DNA of 6,234 nt from Gammaproteobacteria bacterium (GTDB lineage Bacteria > Pseudomonadota > Gammaproteobacteria > SZUA-229), in contig JAQICG010000126.1 of NCBI GenBank assembly GCA_027858635.1, positions 1 to 6,234 of the forward strand, given 5' to 3'. The notes beneath the pieces were generated by a model. It saw only the letters and a list, made by a program, of their open reading frames with translations, searched no databases and was not told the DNA's origin. Both the position numbers and the translations under genes were made by a program. Position 1 is the first letter of the stretch, and each line of letters begins with the position of its first letter. Positions 1 to 5,835 of the stretch are shown piece by piece.

Positions 1-313
1 CCAATAGAACCTCAAGATCGCGCCGCACCGGCTCACCGTTCATGCACACCGAATTGGAATTTTTCAGTAGCCCGTCAGGCGAATCGGCGTAACTCAAAGC
101 GCCGGGGGTACAGATACCCAGCGTCGCTTCCAGCATGGAATCGAGCTTGATTTCGGCTCTGATCTGTTCGATCAATGTCTTGATGGCGACCAGGGTTCCC
201 TGATAATCCCCCGCCGGTGTGGGCACACGTTGCCGCACCAGCTCCATGCCCTCCTCATCCAGGGCTACACCTTCGATTTTGCTGCCACCGAGGTCGATAC
301 CGATGCGGATCAC
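1..313 (-). CDS. ROK-family sugar kinase (fructokinase-like), N-terminal part, cut by window edge
   Basis: The first 104 residues are visible; the rest lies beyond position 1. The protein opens with IRIGIDLGGSKIEG (residues 2-15), the phosphate-binding start of ROK (repressor, ORF, kinase) proteins. GICTPGALS follows at 66-74, and LLKNSNSVCMNGEPVRRDLE at 82-101. The pattern TPGxLS...KNSNS..NG.P...DL resembles bacterial Mak-type fructokinases and N-acetylhexosamine kinases, which phosphorylate free sugars with ATP in the cytoplasm. There is no N-terminal helix-turn-helix, so this is a kinase type rather than a ROK repressor. The substrate cannot be fixed, because the zinc-binding and catalytic regions are outside the window. 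The start is GTG at 313-311, supported by AGGAGG seven bases upstream. Its first bases overlap the adenosyltransferase stop codon as GTGA, so the two genes are probably co-transcribed and translationally coupled. Family is secure; substrate is inference. Confidence 0.88.
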   Translation of the reverse strand, partial: MIRIGIDLGGSKIEGVALDEEGMELVRQRVPTPAGDYQGTLVAIKTLIEQIRAEIKLDSMLEATLGICTPGALSYADSPDGLLKNSNSVCMNGEPVRRDLEVLL

Positions 314-867
314 GACGACGCCTCCTCTATCCGGGAAGACTGCCAGTAGACTTCGGCCTCACCCTGCTCGCGGGTAATGAAGCGCGACATCACAAACAGC
401 AGGTCGGACAAGCGGTTGATATAAGCCAGCAGATTTTCGTTGAGAGTGGTTTCCCGGCTGGTCGTGACCAGTGTTCTTTCCGCCCGCCGGCACACCGAAC
501 GCGCCAGATGACAGATGCTCGCCGCCTCGCCGCCACCGGGCAGAATAAACTCCTTCAGCGGCGGCAGTTCGGCATTGAGCTGATCGAGCTTCTGCTCCAG
601 CCAGTCGATACGCTGGGCATTGAGCAGCGGCATCGCGCAACTGAGCTCACCACCAAGATCGAACAGATCATTCTGGATGGCCTTAACATCAGCGATAATT
701 TCACTGCTTAACTTGCAGGCCAGCAGCCCCATCAGACTGTTCAGCTCATCAACATCGCCCTGCGCCTGCATGATGGCGCTGTCCTTGGCGACACGCTCGC
801 CGGTCGCTGTTCCAGTCTCACCTTTATCGCCGGTGCGGGTATAAATTTTTGTTAATCGATTAGCCAT
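310..867 (-). CDS. pduO: PduO-type ATP:cob(I)alamin adenosyltransferase
   Basis: This cytoplasmic enzyme transfers the 5'-deoxyadenosyl group of ATP to cob(I)alamin, making coenzyme B12. All hallmarks of the PduO/MMAB family are present in order over 185 residues, the normal family length. They are the N-terminal ATP loop YTRTGDKGETG (9-19), GDVDELNS (37-44), FDLGGEL (69-75), FILPGG (107-112), HLARSVCRRAER (120-131) and YINRLSDLLFVMSR (149-162). It is unrelated in fold to the CobA/BtuR type. It ends in a 4-base GTGA overlap with the ROK kinase and is divergent from btuB across a 320-base gap. That pairing makes sense: BtuB imports cobalamin and this enzyme activates it. The ATG start at 867-865 fits the family N-terminus (ANRLTKIYTRTGD) but has only a weak ribosome site (TTGAG about 11 bases upstream). 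No riboswitch is visible on its own leader. Other symbols in use for the family are mmaB, yvqK and cobO. Confidence 0.95.
   Translation of the reverse strand: MANRLTKIYTRTGDKGETGTATGERVAKDSAIMQAQGDVDELNSLMGLLACKLSSEIIADVKAIQNDLFDLGGELSCAMPLLNAQRIDWLEQKLDQLNAELPPLKEFILPGGGEAASICHLARSVCRRAERTLVTTSRETTLNENLLAYINRLSDLLFVMSRFITREQGEAEVYWQSSRIEEASS
321..326 (-). promoter_or_regulatory. Strong Shine-Dalgarno for the ROK kinase
   Basis: On the minus strand the bases read AGGAGG, a full match to the anti-16S core, seven bases before GTG at 313-311. The site lies inside the last codons of the upstream adenosyltransferase gene. It is what decides that the kinase begins at this GTG rather than at an internal ATG. 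Confidence 0.8.
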
Positions 868-905
868 ATTTCATTAAACTCAAGTTGCTGTTTTTTTATT
901 TTACA

Positions 906-934
906 TTGACGATGCTCGCTCGGGCCATTATAGT
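906..934 (+). promoter_or_regulatory. sigma70-type promoter for btuB
   Basis: TTGACG at 906-911 (5 of 6 matches to TTGACA) is followed by a 17-base spacer and TATAGT at 929-934 (5 of 6 matches to TATAAT). This would place the transcript start near 941, only a few bases before the first paired strand of the riboswitch. The aptamer would then begin almost at the 5' end of the mRNA, which supports the promoter call. The leader would be about 247 bases. Confidence 0.72.
927..932 (-). promoter_or_regulatory. Possible -10 element for the leftward pduO-ROK operon
   Basis: On the minus strand the bases read TATAAT, a perfect -10 hexamer, about 60 bases before the pduO start codon. No convincing -35 hexamer lies 16-18 bases further upstream, and there is no TGn extension, so the call rests on one element only. 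It overlaps the -10 of the rightward btuB promoter on the other strand. Confidence 0.3.
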
Positions 935-943
935 CGCGGCTCG

Positions 944-1138
944 CTACTGGTTCCTGTATTTTTTTACGGGATAATTGGGAAGTCAGTGCATGGTCGCAAA
1001 TGCAACCATAAATCTGACGCTGCCCCCGCAACGGTAATTGAGTGTAAGCGTATCGTTAACCACTGTGTTCGCATTGAACATGGGAAGGTGATACGCCCGC
1101 CAGCAATGGCACTCATCAGCCCGGAGACCTGCCCGTAG
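944..1138 (+). promoter_or_regulatory. Cobalamin (B12) riboswitch aptamer upstream of btuB
   Basis: This mRNA leader element binds adenosylcobalamin or related corrinoids and lowers btuB expression. The conserved blocks appear in order: GGGATAATTGGGAA (968-981), CTGCCCCCGCAACGGTAA (1020-1037), AACCACTG (1058-1065), GGGAAGG (1082-1088) and AGCCCGGAGACCTGCC (1118-1133). Helices that can be drawn by hand are: CTAC 944-947 with GTAG 1135-1138 (closing stem, with a further GG/CC pair inside); CCTGTA with TACGGG around 953-970; GTCAG 982-986 with CTGAC 1014-1018; GAGTG 1040-1044 with CACTC 1110-1114; GCGTATC 1048-1054 with GATACGC 1090-1096; TGTTC 1066-1070 with GAACA 1076-1080; and GCCA-GCAA-TGGC 1099-1110, closed by a GNRA tetraloop. 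The position before btuB matches the best-known member of this family (Rfam Cobalamin). Exact 5' and 3' borders are approximate. Confidence 0.95.
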
Positions 1139-1160
1139 ACGATCGACCAACCATCTAACA

Positions 1161-1175
1161 TGCGCGGGGTGCGCA
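1161..1175 (+). promoter_or_regulatory. Expression-platform hairpin next to the btuB ribosome site
   Basis: TGCGC (1161-1165) pairs perfectly with GCGCA (1171-1175) around a GGGGT loop. The ribosome site AGGAG (1177-1181) starts one base after the stem, six bases before the btuB ATG. GCGGGG at 1164-1169 is complementary to CCCCGC at 1024-1029 in the aptamer. This arrangement matches the loop L5-L13 kissing contact known from cobalamin riboswitches that control translation. No T-run follows, so control of translation rather than transcription termination is the better reading. The contact itself is inferred from complementarity. Confidence 0.6.
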
Positions 1176-1187
1176 CAGGAGTCAATA

Positions 1188-3047
1188 ATGACAACTATCC
1201 CCAAAATTCTTCTATCGTCCGTAATTTCTGCCGCTGTTTCATTCTCAGCTTTCGCTGAAACCCAGCTTAATCCGATTGTCACCGCTTCGCGCGTGGCCCA
1301 GTCCACCGACCAGACCCTGGCCGCAGTGACGGTAATCAGCCGTGAAGATATCGAGCACAGCCAGAGCCAGAGCGTCGCCGATTTACTGCGCGAGCGTGTT
1401 CCTGGTATGGATTTTTTAACCACCGGCGGCACTGGCCACCAGACCAGCGCCTTTCTGCGCGGCACCAGTTCTGATCAGCTGTTATTTATTATCGACGGCA
1501 ACATCATCGGCTCCGCCACCACCGGTGCCGCCGCGATCGAGCTGATCCCGCTGGCGCAGATCGAGCACATTGAAATCATTCGCGGCCCGCGCTCTTCCCT
1601 CTACGGTTCCGATGCCATCGGCGGCGTGGTGCAGGTGTTCACCAAAACCGGCGGCGACCAGTACAGCGCGGCGGTAACGGTCGGCTCACATAATACGCAG
1701 GCGCTGAACTTAGGCAGCAACATCAGCGGCGAGCGCACCCAGCTGAATATTTCCGCCAGTCACTACATGACCGACGGTTTTGACGTGACTGACGATAATG
1801 AACCTGATGATGACGGCTACAACAATAATGCGCTGAACCTGAATATCAAGCACAGCATCGGTAAAACCTCAAACATTCATGCCAGCGTATTACACTCGGA
1901 TGCTGAAACCGAATTTGATAACGCCAGTATGGATAATGTTTCTGATGCCATCCAGCAAAGTTACTCGCTGGGTTTCGACACCGGCCTGAACAACATCTGG
2001 AGCACCAGTATCGACGCAGGCCAGAGTAAGGATCGACTGGAAACCGAACGCTACTACGAAGACTTCTTTGCCCCCGGTACCTTTGTTCACGATGCCTCGC
2101 TGTTTGAAACCAAACGCGATCAGGCGCGCTGGCAGAATGAAGTCGCACTGGGTGCGACCGGCCAGCTCGCTTTTGGTGTCGATTACATTAATGATAAGGT
2201 TGAAAGCAGCAATGATTTTGCCGAACACGAACGCGACAATACCGGCGTCTATACGCTGGTGCAGGACAAGTTCGGCAAGCATCAGTTGCAGCTTTCCGGT
2301 CGCGCCGATGACAATGAAGCCTTCGGCACACACCGTACCGGCAACATCGCCTGGTCTTACGATGTCAACGCCGAAGAGCAGATGATCCTGTCGCACGGCA
2401 CCGCGTTCATCGCACCGACCTTCAACGACCTGTATTACGTTGATCCTTTCTTTAATGGCAATCCGGATCTCAATCCTGAAACGTCACGCAGCACCGAGCT
2501 GGGTTTCACCGGCAACCATGGCTGGGGGCAATGGGAGACTCGCGCCTATCACACCGAGATCAAAAATCTAATTATCAACGTCAGCACCGATCCGCTAGAC
2601 TGGATGGCACCGTGGACCACGATCAATGCCAGCAGGGCCGAAATCAACGGCATGGAATTTGAAGTCAGCGGCAAAACAGCAGGCTGGGATAATATGATCA
2701 ATCTGTCATTTGTCGATGCCAAAGATGCAGAAACTGGCAACACCTTGCAGGGGCGCGCGGCACGCACACTGAAAATGAATATCGCAAAAAATTTCAACAG
2801 CTACCGTGTTGGTGCGCACGTGCTGGCGCAAAGCGCGCGCTTTGCCGATGCCGCCAACACCGTTGAACTCGCTGGCTACGCGATTCTGAATCTGATGGTG
2901 GAAAGGTCAATCGACAAAAACTGGGCGCTCAAAGCCCGGGTAGACAATGTGCTCGATAAGGAATATTCCACCTCGACCAATTTCTACGGCAACCTCACCA
3001 ACAACACACCAATCTCGCTGTTCGTGACGCTGAGTTACAAAAACTAA
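1188..3047 (+). CDS. btuB: BtuB, outer-membrane TonB-dependent vitamin B12 receptor
   Basis: This 619-residue protein (E. coli BtuB is 614) takes up cobalamin across the outer membrane using TonB-ExbBD energy. A Sec signal peptide covers residues 1-23, with cleavage expected at AFA|E. The TonB-box region is about 27-34 (LNPIVTAS). A plug domain follows, ending around the family motif IRGPRSSLYGSDAIGGVV (131-148), and the remainder is the 22-strand barrel. The aspartate-rich stretch 199-211 (ending PDDDGY), with D238 and D244 in the next extracellular loop, aligns with the calcium-binding loops of E. coli BtuB (PDNDGF and following aspartates), which order the B12 site. Barrel blocks such as GRADDNEAFG, NGNPDLNPE and VDNVLDKEY also match BtuB. 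The start is secure: ATG follows AGGAG by six bases. The chain ends Tyr-Lys-Asn rather than in the usual aromatic residue. The cobalamin riboswitch in its leader and the adjacent adenosyltransferase independently support B12 as the ligand rather than a siderophore. Confidence 0.95.
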   Translation: MTTIPKILLSSVISAAVSFSAFAETQLNPIVTASRVAQSTDQTLAAVTVISREDIEHSQSQSVADLLRERVPGMDFLTTGGTGHQTSAFLRGTSSDQLLFIIDGNIIGSATTGAAAIELIPLAQIEHIEIIRGPRSSLYGSDAIGGVVQVFTKTGGDQYSAAVTVGSHNTQALNLGSNISGERTQLNISASHYMTDGFDVTDDNEPDDDGYNNNALNLNIKHSIGKTSNIHASVLHSDAETEFDNASMDNVSDAIQQSYSLGFDTGLNNIWSTSIDAGQSKDRLETERYYEDFFAPGTFVHDASLFETKRDQARWQNEVALGATGQLAFGVDYINDKVESSNDFAEHERDNTGVYTLVQDKFGKHQLQLSGRADDNEAFGTHRTGNIAWSYDVNAEEQMILSHGTAFIAPTFNDLYYVDPFFNGNPDLNPETSRSTELGFTGNHGWGQWETRAYHTEIKNLIINVSTDPLDWMAPWTTINASRAEINGMEFEVSGKTAGWDNMINLSFVDAKDAETGNTLQGRAARTLKMNIAKNFNSYRVGAHVLAQSARFADAANTVELAGYAILNLMVERSIDKNWALKARVDNVLDKEYSTSTNFYGNLTNNTPISLFVTLSYKN

Positions 3048-3073
3048 AACCAACAGTGACGCTGGAAGGTTAC

Positions 3074-3098
3074 GGGGTCGGCATCATGCCGGCCCTTT
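3074..3098 (+). terminator. Probable rho-independent terminator after btuB
   Basis: GGGTCGGC (3075-3082) pairs with GCCGGCCC (3088-3095) through eight pairs, one of them a G-T wobble, around an ATCAT loop. An extra G-T pair can close the base. The stem is followed by TTTGCTATT, a short, interrupted T-tract. It starts 27 bases after the btuB stop codon. The strong GC stem in this position supports a terminator; the weak T-run lowers confidence. Confidence 0.6.
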
Positions 3099-3135
3099 GC
3101 TATTGAACTATCCGAAATCGACCCTCTCTAACGAT

Positions 3136-3165
3136 TTGTTCAGCTTTCGCCCGATCCAGTACAAT
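3136..3165 (+). promoter_or_regulatory. Candidate promoter for the moxR operon
   Basis: TACAAT at 3160-3165 matches 5 of 6 bases of the -10 consensus. TTGTTC at 3136-3141 is a poor -35 (3 of 6) at an 18-base spacing. The location, after the btuB terminator and about 45 bases before the moxR start, fits. The 140-odd bases between btuB and moxR otherwise contain only the terminator and an AT-rich leader. Confidence 0.4.
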
Positions 3166-3208
3166 ACGCGTTAAAAATAAGCAGCTTATAAAAATATTTG
3201 TGGATAAT

Positions 3209-4177
3209 ATGAATAATCAGGAAGCCATTCAAACACTCAAACAACACGTCAGCTCACACATCATCGGCCAGGAAATGCTGGTCGACCGCCTGTTAATCGC
3301 GCTGCTGGCCGATGGCCATCTGCTGGTCGAAGGCGCGCCGGGGCTGGCCAAGACCAAGGCGATTAAGGTGCTGAGCGACGGCATCGAAAGCGATTTTCAC
3401 CGCATCCAGTTCACCCCCGATTTATTGCCCGCCGACCTCACCGGCACCGAAGTCTACCGGCCGCAGGATGGATCCTTCGTGTTCCAGCAGGGGCCGCTGT
3501 TCCACAATCTGGTGCTCGCCGACGAGATCAACCGCGCCCCGGCGAAAGTGCAGTCGGCGCTGCTCGAAGCCATGGCCGAGCGCCAGATCACGGTCGGCAG
3601 GACCACCTACAAACTGCCCGAGCTGTTCATGGTGATGGCGACGCAGAACCCGATCGCACAGGAAGGCACCTATCCGCTACCCGAAGCGCAGCTTGACCGT
3701 TTTCTGATGCACGTCAATATTGATTACCCGGACGCAGCGGCGGAAAGAAAGATTCTGGCGTTGGCGCGCGAGGAAGCCTTGAGCGGTGAGCGCAAGAGTA
3801 CGGCGAGCAACATTACCATCAGCCAGAAAAGTATTTTCTCGGCGCGCAATGAGGTACTGAATTTGCACATGGCCGATAACTTACAGGATTATCTGCTGCA
3901 CATAGTGCTGGCCACGCGCAACCCGGCGGCCTACGGCGATGACCTCGGCAACTGGTCGCTGTACGGCGCCAGCCCGCGCGCCACCATCGCCCTCGACCGC
4001 TGCGCCCGCGCCCACGCCTGGCTGGCCGGTCGTGATTACGTCGGCCCGGAAGACATTCAGGCGATCGCCTATGACGTGCTGCGCCACCGCATCATACTCA
4101 GTTACGAAGCGGAAGCCGAAGGCATTACCCCGGATAAATTTATCAGAGAATTAATCAGTCGCATTGCGGTGCCGTAA
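3209..4177 (+). CDS. MoxR family AAA+ ATPase
   Basis: MoxR ATPases are cytoplasmic chaperone-like AAA+ proteins that usually work with VWA-domain partners encoded beside them. Numbering from the ATG, the 322 residues hold Walker A GAPGLAKT (42-49), RIQFTPDLLPADLTGTEVYR (65-84), the MoxR-typical GPLFHNLVLADEINRAP with Walker B (95-111), LLEAMAER (118-125), sensor 1 ATQNP (144-148), GTYPLPEAQLDRF with the arginine-finger region (153-165), and sensor 2 GASPRAT (253-259). All catalytic elements are intact and the length is normal. An in-frame GTG lies nine bases upstream (3200). I prefer ATG 3209 because GTGGA sits just before it and nothing resembling a ribosome site precedes the GTG, but neither start is strong. 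Downstream are DUF58, DUF4381 and VWA genes, the classical partners, but a 154-base gap with a large inverted repeat separates moxR from them. The client process cannot be read from sequence. Confidence 0.93.
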   Translation: MNNQEAIQTLKQHVSSHIIGQEMLVDRLLIALLADGHLLVEGAPGLAKTKAIKVLSDGIESDFHRIQFTPDLLPADLTGTEVYRPQDGSFVFQQGPLFHNLVLADEINRAPAKVQSALLEAMAERQITVGRTTYKLPELFMVMATQNPIAQEGTYPLPEAQLDRFLMHVNIDYPDAAAERKILALAREEALSGERKSTASNITISQKSIFSARNEVLNLHMADNLQDYLLHIVLATRNPAAYGDDLGNWSLYGASPRATIALDRCARAHAWLAGRDYVGPEDIQAIAYDVLRHRIILSYEAEAEGITPDKFIRELISRIAVP

Positions 4178-4180
4178 AAC

Positions 4181-4258
4181 ATAGTTGGCAGTAGGCAGTT
4201 ATCAGTTGGCAGTTAAGAGCTTTTAACTGACTACTGGTAACTGGTAACTGCCAACTAT
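4181..4258 (+). repeat. 36-base imperfect inverted repeat of AACTG/CAGTT units
   Basis: Arm 4181-4216 matches the reverse complement of arm 4223-4258 at 30 of 36 positions without gaps. The outer 12 bases (ATAGTTGGCAGT) and the inner 7 (CAGTTAA) are perfect, and the loop is GAGCTT. Each arm is itself built from short repeated blocks (AGTTGGCAGT, GGCAGTTA, CAGTTGGCAGTTA; on the other side CTGGTAA twice in tandem). It begins three bases after the moxR stop. It does not encode a transposase and no clear target-site duplication is visible. It resembles the dispersed palindromic or MITE-like repeats found in many bacterial genomes, but its copy number cannot be judged from one window. Confidence 0.85.
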
Positions 4259-4264
4259 TTTTTT
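4181..4264 (+). terminator. Stem-loop plus T-run: possible terminator or attenuator after moxR
   Basis: The long palindrome is followed directly by seven T's (4258-4264), and the A-rich bases 4176-4179 before it partly mirror the T-run. In RNA this would be a very stable hairpin with a U-tract, the form of an intrinsic terminator. The stem is AT-rich for a terminator and the operon partners lie downstream, so partial read-through (moxR made in excess over its partners) or mRNA protection is as likely as full termination. The remaining bases to 4331 hold only a minor CGCC-TTC-GGCG hairpin (4268-4278) and AT-rich sequence without a convincing promoter. Confidence 0.45.
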
Positions 4265-4331
4265 AAGCGCCTTCGGCGGTAAATACATTTATTCACTTTA
4301 ACAACGACCAGACTTTCTAAACTCGCCACCA

Positions 4332-5303
4332 TTGTCACATAAAGATCAACAAGCCGAAGGCCTTACCTGGATCAGTCCGCAGTCGCTGATTCAGTTGCGT
4401 CATTGCGCCGCCAAACTGCCGCTCAACCGCAGCAAGATTCATGCGCGTCAGGGCGGTGCTTATCTGTCTTCGTTCAAAGGGCGCGGCATGGAGTTTGATG
4501 AGTCGCGCATGTATCTGCCGGGTGATGATATTCGCAGCATGGACTGGAAGGTCACCGCGCGTACCAATCAGCCGCACACCAAAGTTTTTCGCGAAGAGCG
4601 CGAGCGCCCGGTGCTGCTCTGGCTTGATCTTAATCCGTCGATGTTTTTTGCCACGCGTGGCGCGTTCAAATCTGTGGTCGCCACGCAGGCGGCCAGTCTG
4701 CTGGCGTGGAGTACAGTCGGCAGTAATGACCGGCTTGGGGCGCTGGTGTTTGCGGGCGATCAGCATATCGAAATCCGACCCAAACGAGGCAAGTCTGCGG
4801 CGCTGGATTTTATTCGCCGCAGCTGTGACCACCCTGCCTGGCATAACGCCCCCGAGCCGCAGCAGCCGCGCAATATGCATCTGGCCGCTTCGCGTTTGCG
4901 CAAGGTGGTCAAGCCGGGCAGCCTGATATTTCTGATCAGCGATTTTCGTGAACTGGATGATCAGGCGCGATCCCACATTATCAATCTGGCACGGCACAAC
5001 AATCTTGTTCTGCTGCATGTGTTCGACCCTTTTGAGGCCGCCTTGCCAACATCGGGTCAGTACAAAGTCAGCAATGGCATTAACGAAGTGGCGCTCAATA
5101 CCGCCAGCAAAAAGTTGCGTACCGCCTATCAATCACGTTTTGCCGAGCACCAGCAGCAACTGATTAAACTGTGTCGGCAGCACCGCATCCACTGGATACC
5201 GGTATCGACCGACGAGGACGTGCTGGAGAGCCTGCAAAATGGACTGGGCATTCACGCCGGCCATAGCAATCACCAGAGCAACCAGTTCAGGGGCGGGAAA
5301 TAA
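4332..5303 (+). CDS. DUF58 domain protein (degenerate VWA fold), MoxR partner
   Basis: The 323-residue soluble protein has no signal peptide or membrane segment. The DUF58 signature is clear: GRGMEFDESRMYLPGDD (50-66), IRSMDWKVTART (67-78), PHTKVFREERERPVLL (81-96), then the metal-site-like D-L-N-P-S-M at 99-104 and FLISDFRELDD (200-210), the next VWA beta-strand. In true VWA domains the metal site is DxSxS; here the middle residue is Asn101, as is common in DUF58, so metal binding is uncertain. Members of this family are always found with MoxR ATPases and are presumed substrates or adaptors. The start is assigned to TTG 4332 because the family N-terminus (ISPQSLIQLRHCAAKLPL) must be included, the next in-frame ATG would remove it, and a stop closes the frame at 4299-4301. 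No Shine-Dalgarno is visible. One base separates its stop from the next start codon. Confidence 0.9.
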   Translation: MSHKDQQAEGLTWISPQSLIQLRHCAAKLPLNRSKIHARQGGAYLSSFKGRGMEFDESRMYLPGDDIRSMDWKVTARTNQPHTKVFREERERPVLLWLDLNPSMFFATRGAFKSVVATQAASLLAWSTVGSNDRLGALVFAGDQHIEIRPKRGKSAALDFIRRSCDHPAWHNAPEPQQPRNMHLAASRLRKVVKPGSLIFLISDFRELDDQARSHIINLARHNNLVLLHVFDPFEAALPTSGQYKVSNGINEVALNTASKKLRTAYQSRFAEHQQQLIKLCRQHRIHWIPVSTDEDVLESLQNGLGIHAGHSNHQSNQFRGGK

Positions 5304-5304
5304 C

Positions 5305-5835
5305 ATGGCCAGCCCGACATCAAGCTCACTGGAACTGCGCGACATTCATCTGCCCGAACCAATTTCATGGTGGCCGCCCGCGCCGGGCTGGTGGCTATTG
5401 CTCGGGCTGGTTGTGCTGGTGATCGCGACGGTTTTTCTGTTGCGGCTCTACCGCAAAAAACAGGTTCTGAAAAAACAGGTGATGGCTGAATTTAAAGCCA
5501 TCTGCGCAAACTACCAAACTGAAAAAAACACGCTGGCACTGGTGCGAGCTCTGTCGATTTTACTGCGCCGAGCCTGCATCAGTTTTTATCCGCGCAGCGA
5601 AGCCGCCGGCCTCACCGGCGCGGCCTGGCTGGAATTTCTCGACCGCACCGGCCCTGAAAAAAAATTCAGCACCGAACCCGGCTGCCTGCTCGCCACCGCG
5701 CCTTATCTGGCTGAAACCACCACGCTGGATATCGATGCCGAGCAGCTCATGCAACTGTGCGCGCACTGGCTGAAGGCGCAGCCGCATAAAAACCATGCTT
5801 CGATTAATTATAGTCGGGCGGGTGCAAAATCATGA
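5305..5835 (+). CDS. DUF4381 domain protein, single-pass inner-membrane component of the Bat-type operon
   Basis: A 176-residue protein of unknown biochemical role. The N-terminal motif LRDIHLPEPISWWPPAPGW (11-29) is diagnostic of DUF4381. It is followed by one hydrophobic membrane helix (about 30-46) and then a basic stretch (RLYRKKQVLKKQ), so the C-terminal domain of about 125 residues should lie in the cytoplasm. That domain has an LLRRACISFYPRSEAAGLTGAAWLEFLD block typical of the family. The frame is open further upstream (ATG 5239), but that would overlap the DUF58 gene by 65 bases and add residues foreign to the family, so ATG 5305 is preferred; it lies one base after the DUF58 stop. 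The end overlaps the next gene as ATGA. Its place between DUF58 and BatA-like genes is the standard order in proteobacterial MoxR/VWA operons and suggests it belongs to the same membrane complex. Confidence 0.9.
   Translation: MASPTSSSLELRDIHLPEPISWWPPAPGWWLLLGLVVLVIATVFLLRLYRKKQVLKKQVMAEFKAICANYQTEKNTLALVRALSILLRRACISFYPRSEAAGLTGAAWLEFLDRTGPEKKFSTEPGCLLATAPYLAETTTLDIDAEQLMQLCAHWLKAQPHKNHASINYSRAGAKS

Noticed and set aside
217..711. A 164-codon plus-strand open frame opposite the ROK and pduO genes
   Set aside because: The reverse strand encodes two recognisable families across the same bases; the plus-strand product has no recognisable motif and begins with low-complexity Pro/His/Arg/Cys.
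983..1465. A minus-strand open frame of 160 codons across the riboswitch and btuB start
   Set aside because: It overlaps a conserved RNA element and the btuB signal-peptide region, and its translation is not protein-like.
3200..3208. GTG 3200 as the moxR start
   Set aside because: Possible, adding three residues, but nothing resembling a ribosome site precedes it and an ATG follows nine bases later; kept as an alternative only.
4181..4258. CRISPR array or tandem repeat array
   Set aside because: The AACTG/CAGTT blocks are only about 5-10 bases, unevenly spaced, without unique spacers, and are arranged as a palindrome.
4292..4321. Promoter between the palindrome and the DUF58 gene (TTCACT, then TCTAAA at 18 bases)
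   Set aside because: Each hexamer matches only 4 of 6 consensus bases, and it would give a nearly leaderless transcript; too weak to list as a feature.
4335..5132. A 265-codon open frame on the minus strand opposite the DUF58 gene
   Set aside because: It lies wholly inside a clearly conserved gene, its translation shows no family motif, and it is rich in Arg/Ala/Gln, as expected from antisense reading of GC-rich coding DNA.
5239..5304. Longer start (ATG 5239) for the DUF4381 protein
   Set aside because: The extra 22 residues are the DUF58 C-terminus read in another frame and are not part of the family; ATG 5305 sits one base after the DUF58 stop.
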